From Hygrocybe punicea (lineage: Eukaryota; Basidiomycota; Agaricomycetes; Agaricales; Hygrophoraceae): 64,000 bases of DNA. Below the pieces are notes generated by a model. It saw nothing but the letters and a program-made list of their open reading frames with translations. It made no database searches and was not told the origin of the DNA. Position numbers and translations under genes: made by a program. The stretch is from positions 6,299,508 to 6,363,507 of the forward strand of contig OY744464.1 in NCBI GenBank assembly GCA_963556145.1, written 5' to 3'. Positions 55,519-64,000 of the stretch are shown here, piece after piece; positions within the stretch are counted from its first letter, which is position 1; each line of letters starts with the position of its first letter.

Positions 55519-56362
55519 GCATGGCCTCTGCCATCCCAAATCGCGGAGATCCTTGCAGGAGAGAACCAAAACAGGACGGATGGTCTTGCCAGGCAAAACA
55601 TCGAAAGGCAGGATGAGAAAAAGCAACAACATGCGAGCATGGCAGAAAGGGCACATACTGGGGACACACCACACAATGAAGCATCCCGACCTGTGACTGC
55701 ACGCGAGGTGGACCCACCTATGCCCACAAAATGATATGCTGACGCGTCTACGCAAACGGAGCCTGTGGAAACACCACCATCAGCATGCCACGACAATATC
55801 CCAGCCCCGAAAACCCAAGCTGTCCTTGCATTCAACATTCCCTGTCAAAACCATACCTGGCATGACACCCGCCCCACCCACATCCCTATTTGGCGACCGA
55901 AGAGCATCCCTACCCTCACCCACCCCCGAGCGCAAAATCCATGGTCCACGCTTCGCTACTGTCACCGCCGTGTCCACCCTCAAAACCTTTCCCCGAGATA
56001 CCCCGTACATAGACTCCCACCTCGTTGTCAACCATACCCAATGCACTTCAACGACTCCCCATACCGAGTACAACCCAGCCATCTTCCCACCATCCCTACG
56101 CGAAACTCATCAAAAATTCTGGCTCACGTCCACGACGTTTCTCCTACCTTTTCCCATCCTTCAGTTTCTTTCCTGTCTTTCTCTGGACAAGCTCTTATTC
56201 CCTTCGATCCCAGTCTTGGACCTCCTTTGCTAGACCCCAGTGGAGTAGACTAGTTCCTTTTTCAGTCCGTTTCCCTCTTTCCTTCCTCTTTCTTTTTTTT
56301 TTTTTTTCTCTTTTCAGGTCTTTGATAGTGATAAGGGCATTGCTATGAGGAAGGGGGGCACT

Positions 56363-56518
56363 TGGAGTGGTAGCGAGTGCCTATTCACGTGATGAGGTTC
56401 CCACGGTTCATTGTAGATAGTTCCCTGTTTGGTAGTAGTTCCCAATCAAGCCTTCCTCGCCAGCTCCTCAGCGAGACTCTCCAGCTAGCCCTCAGAGAGG
56501 TACCTCCATACCTCTCCA
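56363..56518 (+). repeat. 3' LTR of LTR-B
   Basis: 156 bp, preceded by the purine tract at 56347-56362. Confidence 0.85.
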
Positions 56519-56522
56519 ACGT

Positions 56523-56709
56523 GTACTGAGACATGCCCACATCAAGGATCCAACAGCCTCGAGGTACGGGACATCACGCATGATAGCAAACTCATGTGTG
56601 GTTGAGGGCGACTGGGATGAGGTGAGTTTTACCTGAGTGTCCATTGGTATGGATGTTGGCTTACAGTCTTCAAGATTGAATTGGCGTATTATTGAATTGA
56701 TGTATGATC
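56523..56709 (-). pseudogene. copia Pol, middle fragment (reverse transcriptase C-terminal part)
   Basis: The frame reads SYINSIIRQFNLEDCKPT, SIPMDTQVKLTSSQSP and YLEAVGSLMWACLST, the stretch between the reverse transcriptase core and RNase H in copia polymerases. It lies between hAT3 (upstream on the minus strand) and LTR-B. Confidence 0.85.
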
Positions 56710-57125
56710 GTTGTGAGTAGTGATGGGGAAGTTTGGTTTGGTCTGGTTTTTGGCCTTTTTGCCCCAAACCGAGACTGAACAGTTTGGTTCCTGGCAAGAT
56801 TTCCAGGAACCAGACTGAAACTGATTGAAACTATTTCAATCGGTTTGGTTTGGTCTAAACTTGGTCTGAACCGAGACTGCGTGAGAGCTGCGCACCGTTG
56901 ACGTAACCGGCATCTTCCCGAGGTGGGATTGGGCAGGTGAGTTGCCCTGCTCCATTTCTGACCTCACGAGAGACCCACACATGTCAATTGACGTGGCCAG
57001 CCTCATTGCGAGGTGGATTGGGGAGCAGGGGGCTGCAAGGCCCAGTCCTGGTGGAATGCACACATTGTACGCATGCGTTCTGCCTTGGTTGCGTCCAGGT
57101 GGTGGTGGTGGTGGTGTCCCAATGC

Positions 57126-58218
57126 TAGTGCTACCAAAGTTCAGTTCAGTCCAGTTCAGACCCATTTTGGCTGAACTCTGAGCTGAACTCCGGGTTCAGT
57201 TCAGGATTTTACGTGAACTGAACCTGAACCGCTGTGAACCGTTCTGATTTTTTTTCAGAGCCTGAACCGAGTTCATGAACAGTTCGGACACTTAATTTTC
57301 GTATTATCACGCATTTTACCAAAAAAAATTACAATATATTACTGTAGCTATCTAATCTATTGCGGGTTTTTTCCTGCAACCCGTACCCGTACCCATTGCC
57401 ATGGGTATGGGATTGTGGGGGTTAATCCGCGGGTCCTCAGATGTGACCGGGTGGTGTTGGGCACACTACCACCCTCCCAGTTACCTTGTGGTTGCAGCGC
57501 CGACGTCAATTGACGTCACGGTGTGCATCCACGACGTATGTTGGTGGTGGGTTTGCAGGTCCTCAGCCGTGACTGGGTGGTGTTGGGCACACACCACCAT
57601 TTTCCCGGTTACCTTGCGGTTGCAGTGCTGACGTCAATTGATGGGGCGGTGCGCATCCGCGAGGTACGTTGGTGGTGGGATGCGCGGTGGCCTCGTCACG
57701 GTCGCGGTCGTGTTCGTGTTCATGGTTGTGGTTGTGCTAGTGGTCGTGGTCGTGGTCGCTGTGGTCGTTGTGGTTGTTGTTGTTNNNNNNNNNNNNNNNN
57801 NNNNNNNNNNNNNNNNNNNNNNNNNNNNNNNNNNNNNNNNNNNNNNNNNNNNNNNNNNNNNNNNNNNNNNNNNNNNNNNNNNNNAAACTTACTCAAATGC
57901 TTGCGTTCGAGGGTGATTTGTCGGGGTGTTGTCATGGCTGAGAGTCTGAGACTAAACTTTGGTGACTAAAAACAGAAATTTGCCGAAATCGGCATGTGAG
58001 TACAACTTTCATGTGAGCAAAATATACATGCCTGCAGACATCGGTTCAGCAGTTCTGAACCACTCGTGAACCGTTTAAACAATGAGGGGGTTGCCTGAAC
58101 CCCAAACTGGACCTGGGGTTCAGTTCAGCCCAAGGTGCTGGACTAAACTGAACTTCTGGTTCGGTTCGGAGTTCGAACTGGGTTCGGATCGGTTCTGAAC
58201 CGAACTTTGGCAGCACTA
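57126..58218. mobile_element. MITE-2: hAT-type element with assembly gap
   Basis: The ends TAGTGCTACCAAAGTTC at 57126 and its inverse TAGTGCTGCCAAAGTTCGG at 58218 match. The flanks are CCCAATGC and CCTGATGC (6 of 8 identical). The ends carry GTTCAG/GTTCGG subterminal repeats like MITE-1. The middle holds GTGGTGTTGGGCACAC tandem copies (near 57450 and 57572), a GTGGTCGT-rich repeat and a run of 100 N. Confidence 0.75.
57785..57884. other. assembly gap (100 N)
   Basis: Exactly 100 N, the usual placeholder for a gap of unknown size. It lies within a GTGGTCGTGGTTGTT simple repeat inside MITE-2. Confidence 0.99.
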
Positions 58219-58292
58219 CCTGATGCGTCATATGCATTGTGCACGCGATGACGGGCAGGTCGGACCTGTTGGCTGTTTTTGGTGGTTGTATA

Positions 58293-61200
58293 TAAGGTTT
58301 AACACGGGTAACCCGGGGGTCTAAAAAGCCCAACCTGGACCCGGACCGGTCAAACCCGGTCTAAAACGGGTTCAGGTAACGGTGATGACAGGTTTAATGC
58401 CCGGGTTGGCCGGGTTCATTCATTCGGGGGGGGGGGGGGGTTCACAAAAACAAAAACAAAAAGTAATCTACTTGTCGGTGATCTCAACATTTTCGGCATC
58501 CTCTTCAGCCCTCTTGCGCTTCAGTTCCTTCCCGCCACTCTTGATGTCATCCATCACGTTCTCGACCATGATTAATCCGTTGCGAAACCAAGATCCAAGA
58601 CACATGTGGGCACGAATGCTGGAACCACTGAGCCGATTTCGGGAGAAAGGGAGAATTTGTCTTCCCTGGGAGAAAACTCGTTCGACAGCTGTCGAGGTTG
58701 CTACAGTACATTGTTAGCACAGATCACCTCGAAAAACCCTTCACCAACTCACCGGGAACACTCAGGAAGTCCAGGGCCATCCTGGATAAATTCGGATAGA
58801 TGAAGCGATTGTTCCACCACCACATGAGGGGGTTAGTGACATTTTCAACAGGAGATCGGAGATACTCATCCAGCTCGCTAGCACGAGATGCTGTGGGCAC
58901 AGACAGATTGCTGAAGTCGAAGAAGGCTGAATCATTGGATGTGGGAGCCATGCCTTGATTGGTACCAGTCTCATTCTTGTACCTAAGATCGTATTCATTG
59001 CGCACAAGTTCCTCTGCTTGTTCAATCCAGTCGGCCTCCCATGCGTGTTGACGGAAATATTCTAACTTCATGCCGGGGTGGAGCACCATTGCAATCCGAT
59101 AAACCGCAGAAGAATCTGTAAGCAAGTAGTATCGATTCATCTTCTTTCGCATGAGCTTCAAAGCAGCGACAATGCCGGGGTGGTACCCAGTCTTCGTTTG
59201 GGGATCCAGGCCTTCTGTGAGCCAATCCATCGCTGGGATGACGGCGGCCATGCTAGCGGTGTCCTTTGAAAAGAATAGAGTCGCATGCTTGAATTGTTTG
59301 AGGACTGCAACAAGTTGATCCACCACCACCCATTCATCATTGTCCAACTCGTACTGCCTTAGCTTAAGCATCTTGTCAGCGGTGATGGCGTCAACAACGG
59401 CCCGATACTGTTGCACGAAGCGTAACATGTCGTAGGTGGAGTTCCAACATGTGAGGACATCGCGAGGGATTTTTCGGCGCTTGAGCCTGTGGACTATGCA
59501 GTATTTGAACCAGATGTGGCAAATGACAGGCGGCGGATCTTGACGACAACCTCGCGGACATCAGTGGTTTCAGCGATCACAGCTTCCCATTTATCTTCGG
59601 CCAGCTCAGCGAGCTCATTGTGGCCATCATCAATGTCGTCAACATCAACGTCATCCTCCTGCTCTCTGTCCGCTCCATCTGCTCCATCCTCTTCGTCCTC
59701 TTCGTCCTCTTCATCCTCGTTCTCGACATCCAGTTCCTCTGCATCATCATTTGATTGATCACCACCACTGCGACCTGCTGCTTTGAAGGGACTCAAAAGA
59801 GTCTTAGCAGCGAGCTGCATGGTGTGGTTAAAGCAGCGGACACGCGCCTCCTCATCAAAAGAATTATCAAGAGCGGCGAACGCAGTGGTTTGCGTGTCGT
59901 TGGCAGAGGCGTTGTTGGCAACCATGCTGAGGACTTTCTGCTCCACACCGAAGTCGACGACCATCTTCTGGAACGCATTGGCCAGAGTCTTGCCAGTGTG
60001 GGATTCGGGAACTTCGACCATATCAAGAAGAAACGTGAGCATCTCGCCTTTATGCTGCAGATGGACTGTCCAAGCTACAAACGCGCGATGATTGGGGGAT
60101 GTCCACGCATCTGTCACGAAGTGTAAGCGGCCAGGATGTTCGGTCAAGAGTTTCTTGATGCGATCACGAGAAGCCTGGAAAACGACATTGATATCGCGGT
60201 TGACGGTGGTGTGCAACGGAAGGGACAAATGTGGGTGACCGGCAGTAACCAACTTGATGAATTCTTTATCGGTGACGATGTAGGATGGTCTGTTGTTTTC
60301 AGCAACCCATTTGACAATGCGGGCGCTGTAGATTCAATTAGTTTTGGTAGACAAAATAAAAAGAGAAAGGACATGCCGTGCTTCAGTGTTCGTGAGGGAA
60401 CGATGAGAGAATGTGACAGGCTCTTGGCCTTTGCAAGCAAAAGCATCAAAGACGGACTTATTCTGATCCTTGGTATTGCCATCCGCGGCGGCCTTGACAG
60501 CGTCTTCGCCAAAGCAGCGCCGGGCGTGCTTCATGAGGTTGGCAGTGGAATGCTTATCTCCCTTGTCAAGGTAGCGCTGAACGCCGCCGAGAGTTGTCTT
60601 GCAATTGCGAGCTGCACATGGAAAGAAGTGGAACGGGCAGTTTTCGAGCCACTCAATGGTAACGTTGTCCTTGAAGAACGAGTAGATAGGGGAGCGCCAT
60701 GTCTTCTTGGCCAGATCTGTTCAACAGGTTAGCAAGCCTGCTGGTCCCCAAAACATGTAGCTAGATGTACCTAATTCTTTTTCATAGTCAATAGTGCTAC
60801 AGACTTCGGAGGTCACTGAAGTGGCATCATCATCGGATTCTATGTAGTGGGGCTCGGCGGACTTGGTGGAAACCTGAGAGGATGTGTTACTGGAGGTTTT
60901 GCTTTTTGCTTTGGCAGACGGTTTCTTGGCGGGGGCAGATTTGCCTGAGGAGACAGACTTCGCAGAGGTCGACTGGGTCATTGGTGGATGAGGGGGAAAG
61001 TTGAGGGAACGTATCCAAGAGACAATGGACGAGTTTGTTGAGTCGGACAGCCGCCGGCCACATAGCTGAGATGAACTGAATGAGCGGAAAAAGAAAAAAA
61101 GAAACCAATGTGGACATACCTGTTTCAGTTGGCCCGATCGATTGCGGCCCATAGGGGTCTTCTGGGTATGGCAGGGCCAGAAGCAAAGTTTGAGGGAGGT

Positions 61201-61397
61201 AAAACGAAGCCAGGTGCTGAGCGTTGACCAACTCCTTGACAGCTGTTGCGGAGCACGAACACGTCGGCAAATCCCCGGTGACCCGCCGGTTCGGGTCATG
61301 GTGTCATGCGGGTAGCCAAAATGGCAACCCGGTACCCGGACCGGCTGGAACCGAACCGGCGGGTCACTGGGTTGACCTGGACCCGTGTTAAACACTA
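58293..61397 (-). mobile_element. hAT4: 3.1 kb hAT transposon nested in hAT3
   Basis: The left end TAAGGTTTAACACGGGT at 58293 pairs with the inverse TAGTGTTTAACACGGGT at 61397. The flanks GTTGTATA (58285-58292) and GTTGCATA (61398-61405) agree in 7 of 8 bases. GGACCCGG and GGTTCGGGT-type subterminal repeats follow at both ends. The transposase gene lies on the minus strand inside. The decay of end and flank makes it older than hAT2. Confidence 0.82.
58469..60981 (-). pseudogene. hAT4 transposase, apparent single frameshift
   Basis: Exon 1 (60981-60771) starts MTQSTSAKSVSSGKSAP. Exon 2 (60716-60377) carries a BED-like finger (CPFHFFPC, ANLMKHARRC) and seems to use a GC donor. Exon 3 from 60325 holds the core: FVTDAWTSPNHRAF, MVANNASANDTQT, CFNHTMQLAAK, an acidic loop, then LTCWNSTYDMLRF and VIPAMDWLTEG. 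Within exon 3 the frame has to shift near 59515-59530, after VVVKIRR. A last intron near 58740 leads to STAVERVFSQGRQIL, the hATC domain, ending at the stop at 58469. Apart from the shift the protein looks complete; an unseen intron or a sequencing error could also explain it. Confidence 0.75.
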
Positions 61398-61405
61398 GTT
61401 GCATA

Positions 61406-61850
61406 GTGGTGACGGTGGTGGTGATGGTGACAATGGTGTGGTGGTGGTGGTGATCGTGGTGGTGTGGTGTTGCATTCTGTATTATGAGAATAAAATCAAT
61501 GCAAAAAAACTTACCATGAAGCAGCGGGGGTGGATGCACCACCCCCTGCCGCTCTTCCACCTTGTTGACTCCACCCCATTCACATAGGTTTGGCGCATGT
61601 TTTGAACATGTTTGGCGTGGCGCTGGGTGGGCCATGGGCGTTGCTGTTGGCGCGTCCAGTGTGGCATTGACGGTGGTTGTAACTGTTGCTGTTGTCATTG
61701 CCATTGTTGTGGTCATTGTCATGGTCATTGTCATGGTAGTGGTGGTGGTGGTGGTGGTGGTGGTGGTGGCCATGGTGGTGGCCGTGGACCTGCAAAACAA
61801 TTGTTAGTGTTGAATAAAATAAAATAAAATAAAATAAATAAGAACTTACA
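61406..61850. repeat. GGT/GTT microsatellites and (ATAAA)n run
   Basis: GGTGGTGGTGAT repeats near 61420-61470, GTGGTGGTG repeats at 61735-61770 and an (AATAA)n run at about 61813-61840 lie in the right part of hAT3. His-rich and Val-rich ORFs here are repeat translations. Confidence 0.8.
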
Positions 61851-62140
61851 TGGGCGGCAGTACTCCCTGCCGCCCATTTTGTCGACCTCAGGTGCTCTAA
61901 TGTCTTCGTTTCGTGTACCTTGGGGGCATTGTTGGTGGTTGAAGGGACTTTGGGTGACTTTCGAAGTCAGCCAAGTGGCTGACTCGCGACCATCAGTTTG
62001 TGGTTCAAACTCAGTTTGAAACGGTTTTGGCCCGCGGCCAAACCTCCCAAACCAAGACCGAATGGTTCGGTCTCTGCTAGAAATTCCCAAACCGGGTTTG
62101 GGTCGGTCTGAGACCGAACTTCCCCAACACTAGTTGTGAG

Positions 62141-64000
62141 AGGTGAATGGTCCTCACGTCCCTGTCTTGATGGATTTCGATCCCTAGGAGCCAATGCAAC
62201 TTGCCCAAATCAGAACTTTCAATGAATCTATGTATACTGGCCTTCGCGTTGTTGATGAGTTTAACGGAGTTTCCCACGATGGTGCAATCATCCACATGGA
62301 CAGCTATTATCATGAGTTCGTTGCCAACTCTGAGTATGAACATGGCTTGATCGACCTCGCAGCGTTTGAATCCAAGGTTATCAACTAGGATACAAACAAG
62401 CTTTTGGTACCAATGATGGCTACTCTGCTTCAGTCTGTACAACATTTTGTTCAGGTGGCAGACCTTTCCAACAGAGTTGAGTGCGTGGTAGCCCAGTGGT
62501 TGTTTCATATATATGATATCGTCACTGCTGAGCTCTCCATTGAGATACACTCCTTTGATGTCAATTTGATGCATTTCCAGGTCTAACTGGGCACCTATGG
62601 CTAGTATCGTATAAATGGAGGCAAGTTTGGCGACAGGCACATAAGTATTAAAATAATCCACCCCGGGAACTTGCAAAAAACCTTGAGTGACTAAGCGGGC
62701 TTTGTGTCTAACCGTAACGCCGGCAGCATCCATTTTTGTGCAAAAAACCCACTTTGACCCAACAATATTTCCTCCTTCAGGTTTCTCCACTAAATCCCAG
62801 GTTCCCGCTTGCCGAAGCATCTCAAGCTCCTTGTGGATCCCCTTTCCCCAGAGCAACCAATCTGGTCGGCGCTTTGCCTCGCTCAAAGTCCATGGTTCAA
62901 TTGCCTCAGCGTCACCAGTTTCCGACACCAGTGAATACTCCTCGGGGCATTCATCCACGGCCATCAGCATCCATTCATTGTCTGTGTTACCTTCATCAAC
63001 TCCTCAGTCTGGACCTACGTTTGGTAGTCGCATGCCAGTGGTTACCAGAGGGTCGGCTGGTTTGTTAGATGTCTGTCCCTTGCCAGTAGTGAGGTCGGTG
63101 ACTCGCTGACTAGGTTTTTTGACACACCTGGAGCCTTCAGGTAGGATGTTGTCAGGATCAACTTCGTTTCCTCGTTGTCTTTGAGGGATAGCGGGCTGGG
63201 CTGCAGGCGTTCTGGGGGCAATAATAGGCTGAGCATCAGTGGAGGTAGCATCTTGCTCAGCTTCGACTGGTGGGACCTGAGGTTGATGGTCATCTTCAGA
63301 TGCCAGTACATTTCTCTCAGGTACTTCTTCCCACTCAAAGGTCCAGTCCTCACCCTCAAGATGCTCCATCGGTTCTTGGTCATTTTTTGTGTAGATGTTA
63401 CATTCAACAGACACCATTTTGGAGTCTGGCCAATAGATCCTAGCGCCTTTGCTGTTGTCATCAAAGCCCACCCATTGCCCAGGGTGGACTCGGCCTCCAA
63501 GTTTATTGCCCTTTTTGACTCAAATCCACACCTTCTCTCCCCATTCGCAGATTCCACCAACATTCGGCTTACTACCAGTGGCAGCTTCGAATGGTGTCAT
63601 GTTGTTCAGGGCCCTCGTTGGGGTCTGGTTCATCAGCCAAACGGCATTATGGGCTGCTTCTCCCCACAATGACCTCAGCAGTCCACTTGCGTGGAGCATG
63701 ACGCGGATGTGTTTGATTAGGGTGTGGTTAAAATGCTCGGAGACCCCGGCATGCTGTGGGGTATCATGGACATTCAGTTTCTGGTGAGTACCATTTTTTT
63801 GCAGGTGGACAGTGAACGCTTTGCTAGTGTACTCCCCTCCTCGATCGGAGTTGAAAACTATGACTCCTTTCCCAAATTGCATGAGGAGATGGGCCTCAAA
63901 TTCCCTGTAGGCCTGGAGGGTCTCGCTTTTGTTCCTCATCAGCGTTATGCTGGTGAGTCGCGTTTTGTCATCTATGAAGCTGACATAGTAGCGCCAGCCA
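62141..64000 (-). pseudogene. copia Pol, N-terminal part (integrase and reverse transcriptase), with stops
   Basis: The window ends inside the integrase. It reads FNSDRGGEYTSKAF, HDTPQHAGVSEHFNHTL and WGEAAHNAVWLMNQTPTRAL, the catalytic Asp/Glu region of copia integrase. A hinge region follows (IYWPDSKMVSVECN). The reverse transcriptase has NIVGSKWVFCTKMDAAG, IDIKGVYLNGELSSDD, MLYRLKQSSHHWYQKL and the catalytic HVDDCTIVG (Tyr replaced by His). Stops after VWI (near 63520) and after NVGPD (near 63004) break the frame. The piece ends at TIHLSQ where hAT3 is inserted. Confidence 0.85.

Larger units (their letters stand above)
53823..56518 (+). mobile_element. LTR-B: small LTR element of the LTR-A family
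   Basis: LTRs lie at 53823-53976 and 56363-56518, with TGGAG starts and CTCCA ends; four substitutions and one 2-nt indel were seen. The flanks are ACAT (53819-53822) and ACGT (56519-56522), a 4-bp duplication with one change. A primer site with tRNA CCA complement lies at 53980-54003, and a purine tract GAGGAAGGGGGG at 56347 precedes the second LTR. It is inserted in the copia pol. The one long ORF is Pro-rich and related to that of LTR-A. No polymerase is encoded. Confidence 0.85.
56718..62132. mobile_element. hAT3: non-autonomous hAT element carrying MITE-2 and hAT4
   Basis: The ends TAGTGATGGGGAAGTTTGG at 56718 and its inverse (TAGTGTTGGGGAAGTTCGG) at 62132 match. An exact GTTGTGAG duplication (56710-56717 and 62133-62140) flanks them. 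After removing MITE-2 and hAT4, only about 1.2 kb remains, made of subterminal GGTTTGG or GGTTCGG repeats, microsatellites and no gene. It interrupts the copia pol cleanly. Confidence 0.88.
52860..64000 (-). mobile_element. copia LTR retrotransposon, decayed and split by three nested insertions
   Basis: Coding pieces on the minus strand join across the insertions in the copia order integrase, reverse transcriptase, RNase H. They are 64000-62141, 56709-56523 and 53818-53219, followed by a purine tract and LTR at 53211. hAT3 interrupts between HLSQ and RSYINS, with 8-bp duplication GTTGTGAG. LTR-B interrupts between LST and PDIAFA. The element runs off the window end. Premature stops in the first piece show it is not functional. 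Confidence 0.85.

Noticed and set aside
60721..61800. 359-residue minus ORF with Thr-rich start
   Set aside because: It runs across the hAT4 boundary and microsatellites; only its last part overlaps the true first exon of the hAT4 transposase.
61580..61827. His-rich and Val-rich ORFs
   Set aside because: Translations of GGT/GTT microsatellites.

Overview
The window reads as nuclear DNA of a filamentous basidiomycete fungus, most likely an agaricomycete. Genes are split by many 45-65 nt GT-AG introns (a few GC-AG). There is a cytochrome P450 with a Cys-split heme motif, DUF6533-type membrane proteins, fungal-type fatty acid synthase pieces and a fungal Zn2Cys6 motif. The transposons belong to classes common in these fungi (PIF1-type Helitron, hAT, gypsy, copia). 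No bacterial or phage features were seen. No tRNA or rRNA gene was seen; only tRNA-complementary primer sites inside retroelements.

Layout. 1-2.5 kb: a small Lys/Pro-rich multi-exon gene with one apparent frameshift. 3.5-11.35 kb: a Helitron with an unbroken 2579-residue Rep-helicase that also carries a C-terminal ubiquitin-protease-like domain; its 3' hairpin and CTAG end are visible. 11.48-20.18 kb: hAT1, a large hAT transposon (8-bp target duplication CTGTCAGG) with a 14-exon transposase in frame throughout and captured fragments of fatty acid synthase beta and alpha genes. 20.2-24.4 kb: an unrecognised ORF, a P450 5' fragment and a decayed ARM-repeat gene. 24.4-26.5 kb: an intact 11-exon P450. 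27-34.5 kb: two tandem DUF6533-type membrane protein genes; the second is broken by a frameshift and by hAT2 (GCTGAGTG duplication), whose transposase is intact.

34.7-51.5 kb: a nested structure. The outer element is almost entirely one long palindrome (arms about 1.8 kb, 95-nt spacer, flanked by CCTAAGGC). A hAT-type MITE sits in its left arm. A small LTR element (LTR-A, minus strand) sits in its right arm. A 9.75 kb gypsy element sits inside the ORF of LTR-A. The gypsy carries gag, pol (one nonsense codon in integrase) and, antisense between pol and the 3' LTR, an intact three-exon gene for a coiled-coil Zn2Cys6 protein.

52.1-52.7 kb: a three-exon gene for a divergent ubiquitin fused in frame to an unfamiliar 89-residue tail. 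52.9-64 kb: a decayed copia element on the minus strand, split by LTR-B (a sibling of LTR-A) and by a hAT element (hAT3). hAT3 in turn holds a second MITE (with a 100-N assembly gap) and hAT4, which has its own transposase. Most of the window is therefore mobile DNA. The only likely host genes are the first gene, the P450, DUF6533 copy A, the ubiquitin fusion and perhaps the ORF at 21 kb. Element boundaries were read by eye from terminal repeats and target duplications; family names come from protein motif recognition without database searches.
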